Positions 19,187 through 28,082 of a stretch of DNA of 64,000 bases are shown piece by piece. The stretch lies in contig JASJDP010000007.1 in NCBI GenBank assembly GCA_030065095.1, forward strand, positions 62,001 to 126,000, given 5' to 3'. Positions within the stretch are counted from its first letter, which is position 1; each line of letters opens with the position of its first letter. The position numbers were made by a program, and so were the translations under genes. The notes under the pieces were generated by a model. That model was not told the origin of the DNA and did no database searches. It saw only the letters and a list, made by a program, of their open reading frames with translations. This DNA is from Rhodobacter sp. (lineage in GTDB: Bacteria > Pseudomonadota > Alphaproteobacteria > Rhodobacterales > Rhodobacteraceae).

Positions 19187-19278
19187 AGCAGGATGATACT
19201 GGCCGGAAACACTCCTGCGTGGTCTTGCCGTTTCCACGCTGTCCACCGCGCCGGACCACGGTCGAAGGCCGCCGCAGA

Positions 19279-20313
19279 TCAGACGATCCGATTATCCACC
19301 AGAAAGGCGCCCGTTGCGCGCACGCTGTCGGCGATGTCGGTGAACGTCATCCCCAATGCCTCCCGTGCCCGCGCGTTCGACACCTCGTCGCGGTGCCCCA
19401 GCACCGGCAGGATCGTGCGGATCGCCTTGTCGAACAGCGCCAGGAAACGCACCACGAAATTCGGCGCGCGGCGCGTGACCACCTTGCGGTCGGGATGCGC
19501 CGCCTTCAGGATTTCGGCCATCTCGTGGAACCAGATGAACCGGTCCACCGCGATGAACCGCTTGCCTGCCGTGCCCGCATGCGTCAGCGCCCGCAAATGC
19601 ATTTCTGCCACGTCACGCACATCCACGCTGGGAAAGCCGAATTGCGGCAGCATCGGGTCCTTGGCGCGCAACAGCCGTTCGATTACCTTGACCGACGTCC
19701 CATAATTCCCGTCCAGCGGCGCGCCCAGAACGAAGGTCGGATTTATCACCGTCAGCTCGATCTCCGGCGCCTCCTGCGCGACAAAGTCCCACGCCGCCTT
19801 CTCGGCCAGCGTTTTCGATTTCGCATAGGGCGTCGCCGCTGGATGGGCGAGGTCGGTCCAGTCGTCCTCGTCGAACGCCGCTTTGCCCTCCGGCAACTCG
19901 GTATGCATCACCGCCACCGACGACGAGGTCATCACCACCCGCCGGATTCCCGCGGTTCTCGCCGCCCGCAAGGCCCTGAGCGCCCCGTCCACGGCGGGGC
20001 GGATCACCTCGTCTTCGTTGTCCGGCTGTTCCAGGGGAAACGGCGATGCCGTGTGCATCAGGATGTCCGCCCCGCTCATGGCCTCGGACCAGCCGTCGTC
20101 CGATCCAAGGTCCAGCGCCGCGAACCGTAGCCGGTCCTCGATCCCCGTGGCGTCGGTCAGGTGCGGCACGACGGCGTCTCGCACCTCGGCGGCGCGGCTC
20201 AGCGACCGGACCGAACCCACCACCTCGTACCCTGCGTTCAACAGTTTCACGACGATATGCTTGGCGATAAACCCCGACGCTCCGGTAACAAAGACGGTTT
20301 GCGGGTCGGTCAT
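19279..20313 (-). CDS. NAD(P)-dependent epimerase/reductase (extended SDR, dihydroflavonol reductase-like)
   Basis: A 344-residue extended short-chain dehydrogenase. TGASGFIAKH near the N-terminus is the nucleotide-binding loop. The catalytic tetrad region has TSSSVAVM and YAKSKTLAE (Tyr-x-x-x-Lys). The pattern HTASPFPLEQPDNEDEVIRPAV is typical of the dihydroflavonol-4-reductase/aldehyde reductase branch, which reduces aldehydes or ketones. The ATG at 20311-20313 lies 18 bases downstream (minus direction) of an inverted repeat at 20332-20346, the probable operator. It is divergent from the aminotransferase gene. Confidence 0.87.
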   Translation of the reverse strand: MTDPQTVFVTGASGFIAKHIVVKLLNAGYEVVGSVRSLSRAAEVRDAVVPHLTDATGIEDRLRFAALDLGSDDGWSEAMSGADILMHTASPFPLEQPDNEDEVIRPAVDGALRALRAARTAGIRRVVMTSSSVAVMHTELPEGKAAFDEDDWTDLAHPAATPYAKSKTLAEKAAWDFVAQEAPEIELTVINPTFVLGAPLDGNYGTSVKVIERLLRAKDPMLPQFGFPSVDVRDVAEMHLRALTHAGTAGKRFIAVDRFIWFHEMAEILKAAHPDRKVVTRRAPNFVVRFLALFDKAIRTILPVLGHRDEVSNARAREALGMTFTDIADSVRATGAFLVDNRIV

Positions 20314-20331
20314 GGCAGTGGCTCCCTTAAT

Positions 20332-20346
20332 GTTAGAACCTCTAAC
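20332..20346. promoter_or_regulatory. Inverted repeat, probable operator
   Basis: GTTAGAACCTCTAAC is a perfect dyad with 6-base arms and a 3-base centre. It lies just upstream of the epimerase/reductase start on the minus strand, where a repressor would block transcription. No regulator gene is adjacent. The regulator class cannot be read from the site. Confidence 0.55.
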
Positions 20347-20402
20347 TTAGGCGCCTTTCCCGGCTGGAAAAGACCCGGCGCGAAAAAATCCCGTTCACCG
20401 GT

Positions 20403-20421
20403 CCCTCGACTATGTCGAGGG
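20403..20421. repeat. Perfect 8-bp inverted repeat in a divergent intergenic region
   Basis: CCCTCGAC, TAT, GTCGAGGG form a perfect hairpin or dyad. It sits between two divergent genes, so it is not needed as a terminator for either. It could be an operator or a leader hairpin for the aminotransferase gene, whose start is 104 bases downstream. Confidence 0.45.
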
Positions 20422-20525
20422 CGCGGCCGTCGCCTCGTCAAGACCCATGCACCGCGTTCTCAGGCCCTTGAGTTCCCGTCCGGTATTCGCGACAACCCGG
20501 AAGATCTGCAGAAAAGGGGAAAGCT

Positions 20526-21695
20526 GTGCTTCGCACCGTCGATAGCTTTGACAGAATAGGCGAGGAAAACGCCTTTGCCGTTCTCGCGCGGGCCGGCGCC
20601 CTTGCCGCCGAGGGTATGGACGTCATCAATCTCGGCATCGGCCAGCCCGATTTCCCAACCCCGGACAACATCGTCGAAGCCGCGGTCAAGGCGCTCCGTG
20701 ACGGCCAGCACGGCTATACCCCCGCCACCGGACTGCCCGTCCTGCGCGAGGCCGTCGCCGCGGACCTTCACCGCCGTTTCGCCGTCGAGACCGACCCCGA
20801 TCACGTTCTGATCGTCCCCGGCGGCAAGGTCACCATGTTCACCGCCATCCTGATGTTCGGTGAACCCGGTGCCGATATCCTCTATCCCGATCCAGGTTTT
20901 CCGATCTACCGCTCGATGATCGAATTCACCGGAGCCCGTCCCGTGCCCGTTCCGATCCGCGAAGAAAACGCCTTTGCCTTCTCGGCCGACGAAACCCTGT
21001 CGCTGATCACGCCCGCCACCCGGCTGATCATCCTCAACTCGCCCGCCAACCCCTGCGGCGGCGTTACCCCGCGCACCGAGATCGACAAGCTCGTGGCCGG
21101 CCTCGCCGACCGACCCGACATCGCCCTTCTGTCCGACGAAATCTATGACCAGATGCTTTATGACGGCGAGGAACATGTCTCGCTGCTGACCTACCCCGAG
21201 ATCCGCGACCGTCTGATCCTGCTGAACGGCTGGTCCAAGACCTATGCCATGACCGGCTGGCGACTGGGCTATTCGGTCTGGCCCGGGGCGATCTACGACA
21301 AGGCGCGTAAGCTTGCCGTCAATGCCTGGTCCTGCGTCAACGCGCCTGCACAATGGGCCGCGCTCGAGGCGCTGACCGGCCCGCAGGACGCCGTCGCCGC
21401 GATGGTCGCCGAGTTCGACACTCGCCGGAAGCTGACCGTCGAGCTTCTCAACACCCTCCCGGGCATCAGTTGCATTCCGCCCAAAGGCGCGTTCTATGCC
21501 TTTCCCAACATCACGCAAACGGGATGGAAGGCCAAGGCACTCGCCTCCGCGCTTCTCGAGGAAACCGGCGTCGCCACCATCGGCGGTCCCGACTTCGGTG
21601 TGCTGGGCGAGGGTTATATCCGCCTCAGCTACGCCAACAGCCAGGACAACATCCGCTGTGCGGTCGAACGGATGCGAGAGTTTCTTTCGCGCTAG
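20526..21695 (+). CDS. Pyridoxal-phosphate aminotransferase, class I/II
   Basis: A 389-residue fold-type I aminotransferase. INLGIGQPDFPTP near the N-terminus, HGYTPATGLPVLREAV, NSPANPCGGV and the Schiff-base segment NGWSKTYAMTGWRLGY (Lys238) identify it, and YIRLSYANS near the end supplies the Arg that binds the substrate carboxylate. It starts at GTG 20526 with AAGGGGA six bases upstream. The family covers aspartate, aromatic and alanine aminotransferases; the amino-acid preference cannot be read from the sequence. It is divergent from the SDR gene and stands alone. Confidence 0.9.
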   Translation: MLRTVDSFDRIGEENAFAVLARAGALAAEGMDVINLGIGQPDFPTPDNIVEAAVKALRDGQHGYTPATGLPVLREAVAADLHRRFAVETDPDHVLIVPGGKVTMFTAILMFGEPGADILYPDPGFPIYRSMIEFTGARPVPVPIREENAFAFSADETLSLITPATRLIILNSPANPCGGVTPRTEIDKLVAGLADRPDIALLSDEIYDQMLYDGEEHVSLLTYPEIRDRLILLNGWSKTYAMTGWRLGYSVWPGAIYDKARKLAVNAWSCVNAPAQWAALEALTGPQDAVAAMVAEFDTRRKLTVELLNTLPGISCIPPKGAFYAFPNITQTGWKAKALASALLEETGVATIGGPDFGVLGEGYIRLSYANSQDNIRCAVERMREFLSR

Positions 21696-21926
21696 GGAAT
21701 AATGGTTTGGCGTCGAACCGCCTCGATCGGGATTGGGACTATACCGTCAGGCCAAAACCCACCATTCCACCCGCCAAAGCTTACCCCGCTGCAAATCCGT
21801 GCGGTCCCGGAGAAACCTCCGCGACGCGGTTCATGTGAAAGGGATCGCCGGCGCTGAACTTCCGAATATTCCGGATGTTGTCACGGCGTCCCCACGGGGC
21901 GCCGGTTTTCGGGAAGCCGCGCGAAC

Positions 21927-22490
21927 TCACTCGTCCGGCAGGTAAAATCCTTGCAACCCATACTCTGCCAGCACTTCGTGTACCGCCCCGTCCCGATGCA
22001 GTGTCGACTGATAGAGCGTCACCCTGTCGACCTCGAACGGGTTCACGCGAAACCCGCCGTTCCGCTCCAGAAACGCTCCGATCCTTGCCACCTCGTCGCC
22101 GTGCAGCCGCTGCCCGAACCGGGCAATCGTCACATGCGGCCGAAACCGCTCGCGGGCCAACTCGATGCCCGCGCGCCGCGCCGCCCGGCGGGTCTGTTCA
22201 CGCAGCCCCGTCAGTTCCGGCCCCGCGTCGGCCCCCACCCACAAGGCCCGCGGCTGCCGTCCCCCGAACACTCCCACACCGTTCAGGTTCAGGTCGAACG
22301 CAGCGCCCTTCAACTGACGCAATTCGTCATCAATCGATTCCAGGGCCGCCGTATGCTGATCGCCCAGGAAGGCCAGCGTCAGATGCAGCGTTCCCCGCGC
22401 CATCGCCCGTCCCACCGGAAGTTCGTCCTGTAATGCCTCCAGCGCGTCCAGAGCCGGATCGGGCAGGGCCAACGCCACGAACGCGCGCAC
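21927..22490 (-). CDS. thpR: RNA 2',3'-cyclic phosphodiesterase (2'-5' RNA ligase family)
   Basis: A 187-residue 2H phosphoesterase with both HxTx motifs: LHLTLAFLG near residue 36 and RPHVTIARF near residue 117. It acts on 2',3'-cyclic phosphate ends or 2'-5' linkages in RNA, with the physiological RNA unknown. It starts at GTG 22488-22490, only 3 bases after the stop of the ATPase gene upstream on the minus strand, so both are likely read from one message. Length is normal. Confidence 0.9.
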   Translation of the reverse strand: MRAFVALALPDPALDALEALQDELPVGRAMARGTLHLTLAFLGDQHTAALESIDDELRQLKGAAFDLNLNGVGVFGGRQPRALWVGADAGPELTGLREQTRRAARRAGIELARERFRPHVTIARFGQRLHGDEVARIGAFLERNGGFRVNPFEVDRVTLYQSTLHRDGAVHEVLAEYGLQGFYLPDE

Positions 22491-22493
22491 CTG

Positions 22494-23570
22494 CTAGCGG
22501 CCCCAACCGGCGCTTTGCATCTCCCTGAGCCGGCTCGCCGTCCGCTCGAATTCGAACGTCCCTTCCCCCTCGATGTACAGCCGCTCGGGAATATCTGCCG
22601 CACTGGCAATCAACCGCACCCTGGCCTCGTAAAGTGCATCGACCAGCGTCACGAACCGCTTCGCTTCGTTGAAATTCGACCGGCTCAGCCGCGGGATGTC
22701 CTCTAGAATCAACACCCGTACCGCCCCGGCCACCGCCAGATAATCCGCCGGGCCCAGCGGCCGGCCGCACAGCTCCCAGAACGGCACCCGTGCCACCCCG
22801 TTCCGGAACCCCGGCAGGATCACCTCGCGCCCCTTCACGGTCAGATGCAGCGGCTCCCAGCTGCCGCCGGTCAGGTCGACCCACAGCGCATCGATCACCG
22901 CCCGCGCCTCGGGCGTCACGGGCGCGAAATACACCTCGCAATCCGCCAGCCTGTGCTGGCGGTAATCTGTGGGCGACTCCAGATGATGCACGACCATCCG
23001 GTCCTTGATCAGGTCGATGAACGGCAAGAACAGGGTCCGGTTCAGCCCGTCCTTGTACAGGTCATCCGGCACGCGGTTCGATGTCGTCACCACGATCACG
23101 CCGGCCGAAAACAAGGCCTGAAACAGCCGGCCGACGATCATCGCATCGGTGATGTCGGTGATCTGCATCTCGTCGAAGCACAAAAGCCGCACCTCGGCCG
23201 CCACCGCCTCGGCCACCGGTTTCAGCGCATCGTCCACCCCCCGCTGGCGCGCGGCATGCATACCGGCGTGGATTTCCTGCATGAAGGCATGGAAATGCAC
23301 CCGCCGCTTCGCCGCGGTCGGGGCGGCCTCGGCAAAGAGGTCCATCAGAAACGATTTCCCGCGCCCGACGCCGCCCCAAAGATAAACCCCCTTCGGAACA
23401 TCCGCGGGCTTGCCGAACAGCCCGCCCAGAAATCCTTTCTTCGGCGGCTCGGTTTCGAAATAGGCCCGGATCGCCTCCAGGACCGGCAGGACCGCATGCT
23501 GCGCCGGATCGGCATTGATTTCCCCTTCGGCCGCCAGCCGGTCATAAATGTCCTGTATCCGCTCGCCCAT
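22494..23570 (-). CDS. zapE: AFG1-like ATPase (ZapE family)
   Basis: A 358-residue P-loop ATPase with Walker A GGVGRGKS near residue 67, Walker B LLCFDEM and sensor-type TTSNRVPDDLY. FMQEIHAG and YFAPVTPEA are further family landmarks. In gammaproteobacteria ZapE destabilises the Z-ring; the mitochondrial homologue AFG1/LACE1 handles respiratory-chain proteins. Which role applies in this lineage is not known. It is the first gene of a two-gene unit with thpR. Its upstream region is shared with the divergent MFS gene. Confidence 0.9.
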   Translation of the reverse strand: MGERIQDIYDRLAAEGEINADPAQHAVLPVLEAIRAYFETEPPKKGFLGGLFGKPADVPKGVYLWGGVGRGKSFLMDLFAEAAPTAAKRRVHFHAFMQEIHAGMHAARQRGVDDALKPVAEAVAAEVRLLCFDEMQITDITDAMIVGRLFQALFSAGVIVVTTSNRVPDDLYKDGLNRTLFLPFIDLIKDRMVVHHLESPTDYRQHRLADCEVYFAPVTPEARAVIDALWVDLTGGSWEPLHLTVKGREVILPGFRNGVARVPFWELCGRPLGPADYLAVAGAVRVLILEDIPRLSRSNFNEAKRFVTLVDALYEARVRLIASAADIPERLYIEGEGTFEFERTASRLREMQSAGWGR

Positions 23571-23600
23571 GCGCCCGCCTTAAACCGGACCGGCAAATAT

Positions 23601-23634
23601 GAAAAGCTGATCCGCTCCAATCAGAAAAGCTGAT
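23601..23634. repeat. Direct repeat in a divergent promoter region
   Basis: GAAAAGCTGAT occurs at 23601-23611 and again at 23624-23634. The repeats are 23 bases apart start to start, about two helical turns, inside the 153-base gap between the divergent ATPase and MFS genes. Two copies on the same helix face could bind a regulator of the MFS gene. No regulator is adjacent. Confidence 0.4.
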
Positions 23635-23723
23635 GCGACATCGCAAAATATACGATTTGACTTGGGTACCGAATTCTCCGACCGTTTCCCTGCATTTTCC
23701 CAGGCCTTGACACGTTTCAGGAG

Positions 23724-24986
23724 ATGAGCATGCGAGCGGCCCCTGCGCCTCTTATCACGTCTGTTTTGATCGGCGGCTGTATTATTATCCTGATCAGCTT
23801 TGGGATCCGGGCGAGTTTCGGCATGTTCCAGATCCCGGTCGCCAATGATTTCGGCTGGCTGCGCAGCGAATTTTCGATGGCCATCGCCATTCAGAACCTG
23901 GCCTGGGGCATCGGACAGCCGATTTTTGGCGCCATCGCCGAAAAGTTCGGCGACCGCCGTGCGCTGGTGCTCGGCGCTTTGGTTTTTGCCACGGGTTTGA
24001 GTTTGTCGAGCATTGCCTTCACGCCGGAACAGCACTGGGCGCTCGAGGTGCTGGTCGGCTTCGGCATCGCCGGCACCGGGTTCGGCGTGGTGCTTGCGGT
24101 GGTTGGCCGGGCGTCCAGCGACGAAAACCGCTCGATGTCGCTTGCCATCGTCACGGCGGCCGCGTCGGGGGGCCAGATCGTTGGCCCGCTGCTGGCCGAG
24201 TGGCTTATGACCATGATGACCTGGCAATCCGTGTTCCTGGTTTTCACCGCATTGATCCTGTCCACCCTGCTATGCCTGCCGATGATCCGCTCGCCCGCCC
24301 CGGCCCCGAAGGCCGAGCTGGAGCAATCCATGGGCGAAACCCTGGTTAAAGCCTTTCGCGACCCCTCTTATACGTTGATCTTCTTTGGGTTCTTTTCCTG
24401 CGGCTATCAGCTCGGCTTCGTCACCGCACATTTCCCCGCCTTCATCACCGAGATGTGCAGCGCCATCAACGCGACGGGGGCACTGGCCTCGATGGGCGTT
24501 TCAACCACTTCGGCCCTGGGCGCCCTGGCGATGGCCGTCATCGGCCTGATCAACATCTTCGGGACGCTGACCGCCGGCTGGCTCGGCAAACGCATGCCGA
24601 AGAAGAACCTGCTCGCGATGATCTACGCCATCCGCACCATCGCCGCGGCGGTGTTCATCATGTTTCCGATCACACCGGCCAGCGTTCTGATATTTTCGGT
24701 TATCCTCGGCGCGACGTGGCTGGCCACGGTACCGCTGACCTCGGGCCTCGTCGCCCATATCTACGGCCTGCGCTATATGGGCACGCTTTACGGCGTCGTG
24801 TTCTTCAGCCACCAGCTTGGTTCGGCACTCGGCGTCTGGCTCGGCGGGCGGTTGTACGACATCTACGGCGATTACAACGTTGTCTGGTGGGTCGGCGTCG
24901 CGTTTGGCGCCATCAGTATCCTGGTGCACCTACCGGTCCGGGAACAGCCGCTCGAAGAACGCATGCCCGTTGCCCAGGCCGCGTAA
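23724..24986 (+). CDS. Major facilitator superfamily transporter, monocarboxylate/oxalate-formate type
   Basis: A 420-residue carrier with twelve predicted helices. The first helix is preceded by SMRAAPAPLITS, and FGIRASFGMFQIPVANDFGW is typical of the monocarboxylate porter-like and oxalate/formate antiporter branch. The helix 2-3 loop (GAIAEKFGDRRAL) carries the MFS signature. A second ATG two codons downstream (23730) is possible; AGGAG at 23719-23723 sits closer to that one. The substrate is likely a small organic acid but is not determined. It is convergent with the cyclodeaminase-like gene. Confidence 0.87.
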   Translation: MSMRAAPAPLITSVLIGGCIIILISFGIRASFGMFQIPVANDFGWLRSEFSMAIAIQNLAWGIGQPIFGAIAEKFGDRRALVLGALVFATGLSLSSIAFTPEQHWALEVLVGFGIAGTGFGVVLAVVGRASSDENRSMSLAIVTAAASGGQIVGPLLAEWLMTMMTWQSVFLVFTALILSTLLCLPMIRSPAPAPKAELEQSMGETLVKAFRDPSYTLIFFGFFSCGYQLGFVTAHFPAFITEMCSAINATGALASMGVSTTSALGALAMAVIGLINIFGTLTAGWLGKRMPKKNLLAMIYAIRTIAAAVFIMFPITPASVLIFSVILGATWLATVPLTSGLVAHIYGLRYMGTLYGVVFFSHQLGSALGVWLGGRLYDIYGDYNVVWWVGVAFGAISILVHLPVREQPLEERMPVAQAA

Positions 24987-25014
24987 TCTCTCAGCTACGT
25001 GTCGCGCCGCCGGT

Positions 25015-25935
25015 TCAGGGCTCCTGCCAGCGCCGCAGGATGTACCGGCTCGTCATCAGATCCAGATGCGCGCCGCCGCCGTTCTTGAACAGCGTGATTT
25101 CGTCGGCGCCGGTCCGGACAAAGCCGCCTGTCTGAAGATCGTAGTAGTCCGCCAGAACGTCGCCTTCCTCGATCGCCCCGGTCTCCAACGGCGTCTTCAA
25201 CTCGCCGATATGCCCCAGCACCGTTTCGCGGCTGTCGACGAAGATGCGCGCGCGCTGCAAGGCCGTGTCGTCCACCTCGCGCATATCCGCGCGATAGGCG
25301 CCTATCAGGTCCAGATGCTGCCCCGGCTGCAGCCATTCACCGCGGATCACCGGCTCTGTCGACATCGTCGCGCAGGCGATGATATCGGCGCCGCCCACGG
25401 CCGCCTCCAGATCGTCGGCCGCCACCGTGCCGGGATGGGCATCCGCCAGACGCGCCGCGCCGTCGGGAGAGCGGTTCCAGACGAAAAACTCGGCGCCGGG
25501 GAACCCCGCGCCGTAGGCCTCGCGCAGCGCCTGTCCAACCGTGCCTGCGCCGACGATCAGAATGCGCCGGCTGTCCGGCCGCGCCAGCCGCCGGGCGGCC
25601 AGCAGGCTGTCGCCGGCCGTCTTCCACTTGGTTACCAGGTGGAAGTCGATCAGCGCCTCCAGCGTGCCGTTCGCATCGGAATAAAGCGCCACACCGCCGT
25701 TGATCGCAGGCTGGCCGGCGGCGGGGTTGCCGGGAAAGACCGTCGCCGTCTTCACCGCGATGCCCATACCGTCGATCCACGCCGCCCGGCTCAGCACAGT
25801 ATCCCGGTCCCGGTGCAGGAACGTGTCGCCGACCTCGGCGCGCGGCAGCCGGTGGCCCGCCTCCAATGCCCTGGTCAACGCGATCCAGTCCAGCCGTGCC
25901 TCGCCCTCGGCAAAGGGGATCACCGGTACGCTCAT
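25015..25935 (-). CDS. Ornithine cyclodeaminase/mu-crystallin family protein
   Basis: A 306-residue NAD(P)-binding protein with AVKTATVFPGNPAAG, LIDFHLVTKWKTAGDSLLAARRL and the Rossmann loop ILIVGAGTVGQALREA, then IIACATMSTEPVI and LIGAYRADMREVD. Family members are ornithine cyclodeaminases, alanine dehydrogenases of the archaeal type, or ketimine reductases; the actual substrate is open. It overlaps the HAD gene by four bases (ATGA) and ends a minus-strand series that begins with the AEC carrier. Confidence 0.87.
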   Translation of the reverse strand: MSVPVIPFAEGEARLDWIALTRALEAGHRLPRAEVGDTFLHRDRDTVLSRAAWIDGMGIAVKTATVFPGNPAAGQPAINGGVALYSDANGTLEALIDFHLVTKWKTAGDSLLAARRLARPDSRRILIVGAGTVGQALREAYGAGFPGAEFFVWNRSPDGAARLADAHPGTVAADDLEAAVGGADIIACATMSTEPVIRGEWLQPGQHLDLIGAYRADMREVDDTALQRARIFVDSRETVLGHIGELKTPLETGAIEEGDVLADYYDLQTGGFVRTGADEITLFKNGGGAHLDLMTSRYILRRWQEP

Positions 25936-26558
25936 GCGACGGCCTCGTCCTCGGTCAGCAGCCCCTCTTCGACCAGCCGCTCCGCCAGACCGGCCTCGCC
26001 GGTAAACAGATGCACCTGCCAGCCCCGCGCAGCGGCAGCGTCGATATTGTCCTGCCGGTCGTCGATGAAGAACAGGCGTTCAGGCGCGATCCCGGTCTCG
26101 GTCTCCACCCGGGCGTAAATCGCCGGATCGGGTTTCATCAGCCCAAGCTGCCCGGAAATGAAGCGGCGGTCGAACTCGGTCAGGATCGGATAGACCTCTT
26201 CCGACATGACAAAGGTCCGGTGACCGAAGTTCGAGAGCGCAAAAACCGCCTGCCCCCGCGCCCGCAAAGCGCGCAGCATCCTGGCCGAGTGCGGCAGTTC
26301 CGGCGCCAGCATCTCCATGTAGCGATCCAGCCAGATCATCACCTGATCCCGCTTGTCCGGATGGGCACGGGCCAAAGCCTCGATCTCGTCAACGATATCC
26401 GCACCCAGATCGCAGCGCTCGTTGGCCCCCATGAAATCGACCTCGGCAAACAGGGCCTTTCTCTGCGCCTCACCCAGAATTCGGTCGAACGGCCGGAACG
26501 GATGCCATTCCACCAGCACGTTGCCGATATCGAAAACCACCGCATCAATCGCGCCCAT
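25932..26558 (-). CDS. HAD superfamily hydrolase
   Basis: A 208-residue HAD phosphatase (subfamily IA). Motif I is FDIGNVLVEW, with an Asn-Val variant of the DxDxT/V pattern seen in the YihX-like group. Motif II is ALSNFG, motif III includes LMKPDPAIY and motif IV is FIDDRQDN. A helical cap lies between motifs I and II. The YihX-like group includes alpha-D-glucose-1-phosphate phosphatases, but substrate range is broad. It is coupled by ATGA to the cyclodeaminase-like gene. Confidence 0.88.
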   Translation of the reverse strand: MGAIDAVVFDIGNVLVEWHPFRPFDRILGEAQRKALFAEVDFMGANERCDLGADIVDEIEALARAHPDKRDQVMIWLDRYMEMLAPELPHSARMLRALRARGQAVFALSNFGHRTFVMSEEVYPILTEFDRRFISGQLGLMKPDPAIYARVETETGIAPERLFFIDDRQDNIDAAAARGWQVHLFTGEAGLAERLVEEGLLTEDEAVA

Positions 26559-26622
26559 GCCCGGTCTCTTTCAGATCTGTCTTTCGTGGCTTCTACCCGG
26601 CCAGGCGGACTTTGCAAACGGA

Positions 26623-27597
26623 TCAGCGCCGATACCGTGCGCCAGCCTCGCGGCCCTGAACCGCCTCGCGCCATAAAAGGAACAGCCCTGCACCGACGAT
26701 CAGCAAGATTCCGGTCCACGCCACCGCATCCGGCCACTCGCCAAAGATCATCACCCCCCACAGAACCGCCAGGGGCATAGCGGCATATTCAAACGGCGCG
26801 GCGAAAGCGGCCTCGCTGATCCGGTAAGCCTGGCTGATCAGGTACCCGCCGGTCGCGGTCATCAGCCCGATCAGCGCCAAAAGCCACCAATCCTGCGGTT
26901 CCGGCCAGACCCAGGCGCGCAGCAGGAACGACAGCACCCCCGCGCCGGTATCAAACCGCCCGTCGCCCACCGCCAGCCCGATCCCGCCGCTGACCATTAT
27001 GAACATGATCTGGATGTAGACCGACATCGTTGCCGCGCTTTCCGTGGTGCCGATCCGGCGGGTCATCATATGCAAGCCCGCATAGGACACCGCCGCCCCC
27101 AGCGGCAGCAGCGCCGCCCACTGAAAGCTGCCCGCCCCAGGCCGCAGCATCACCACCACACCGGCCATACCCACGGCAACCGCCAGCCAGCGCCGCGGAC
27201 CGACGGTCTCTTTCAGAAAGATCACCGAAAAAACGGTGATGACCAAAGGCGCCACGAAGAACACCGCCACTGCATCCGCCAGCGGCATCACCGCAAGACC
27301 AAGGAAAAAGCTCATATTGGCCACCACGATAAAACAGCCGCGCAACATGTGCATACCCAGCCGTTTGGTACGCAACAGCCGCCATCCGCCGCTGAGCGGA
27401 ATGATCACCAAGAGCGTGAACCATATTCCGATGGCCGCACGCGTCAGCACGATCTGGTGCAAGGCATAGTCACCGCTGAGAAACTTGATCGCCACGTCGT
27501 TGACCGAAAAACACAACGTCGCGCCCAGGGCGCATAGCGCACCCAACAGGTTCGCGCGGCGTGTGGCCGCTCCGGCAGGCGTCTCAAGGCTCGACAT
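26623..27597 (-). CDS. EamA (DMT superfamily) transporter
   Basis: A 324-residue protein with ten predicted helices and two EamA repeats. ATLCFSVNDVAIKFL and HQIVLTRAAIGI open the first, and ISEAAFAAPFEYAAMPLAVLWG and FGEWPDAVAWTGI lie in the second. The layout resembles the first EamA protein in this window (both have PLADAVAV and VVAP/FVAP segments), so they are probably paralogues. It is the third DMT carrier here. It lies 32 bases downstream of the YaiI-family gene in a long minus-strand series. The cargo is unknown. Confidence 0.87.
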   Translation of the reverse strand: MSSLETPAGAATRRANLLGALCALGATLCFSVNDVAIKFLSGDYALHQIVLTRAAIGIWFTLLVIIPLSGGWRLLRTKRLGMHMLRGCFIVVANMSFFLGLAVMPLADAVAVFFVAPLVITVFSVIFLKETVGPRRWLAVAVGMAGVVVMLRPGAGSFQWAALLPLGAAVSYAGLHMMTRRIGTTESAATMSVYIQIMFIMVSGGIGLAVGDGRFDTGAGVLSFLLRAWVWPEPQDWWLLALIGLMTATGGYLISQAYRISEAAFAAPFEYAAMPLAVLWGVMIFGEWPDAVAWTGILLIVGAGLFLLWREAVQGREAGARYRR

Positions 27598-27629
27598 GGG
27601 CGCAGATCACGCCACACAGGCACCGCCGT

Positions 27630-28082
27630 CTACCCCCTTTGCGACGCCGCTTTCCGCACAAGACGTTCCAGCGCCGACAGAAAACGCGACCGGTCCGCGC
27701 GGGAAAACGCGCGCCCTCCACCCTGCCGGAACGGATCGGCGGCCCGCAAATCCGTCATCAGGTCGCGCATTGCCAGAGCGTTGCCGATATTAGCCCCGGT
27801 CAGCGCCTCGCCATTTGGCTTCACCACCAACGCGCCCGCCTCCACGCAGCGCGCCGCCAGCGGAATGTCCCCGGTCACCACCACGTCGCCGGCCCCGCAA
27901 TGGTCCGCGATCCAGATATCCGCCGCATCCGGGCCTTCGGCGACATAGACCATCTCGATCAGTGGATTGGAAGACGGCCGCAGACCGCCGTTCGACACCA
28001 TCGCGACTTGTACGGCATGGCGCGACGCCACACGCTCGATCTCGGCCTTCACGGGGCAAGCATCGGCATCGACATAGATCAT
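27630..28082 (-). CDS. YaiI/YqxD family protein (UPF0178, DUF188)
   Basis: A 150-residue member of a conserved family with a PIN-like fold. [12 protein letters not shown] at the N-terminus, GDIPLAARC and KPNGEALT are the family marks; the acidic residues (DADACP, then [11 protein letters not shown]) would form a PIN-type metal site. The biochemical role is not established in the family. The ATG overlaps the stop of the glycosyltransferase gene by one base (TGATG), which suggests translational coupling. Confidence 0.87.
   Translation of the reverse strand: MIYVDADACPVKAEIERVASRHAVQVAMVSNGGLRPSSNPLIEMVYVAEGPDAADIWIADHCGAGDVVVTGDIPLAARCVEAGALVVKPNGEALTGANIGNALAMRDLMTDLRAADPFRQGGGRAFSRADRSRFLSALERLVRKAASQRG

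Noticed and set aside
19187-19290. dif site at the strand-composition switch
   Set aside because: No AT-centred 28-bp dyad of the XerCD type is visible in this gap.
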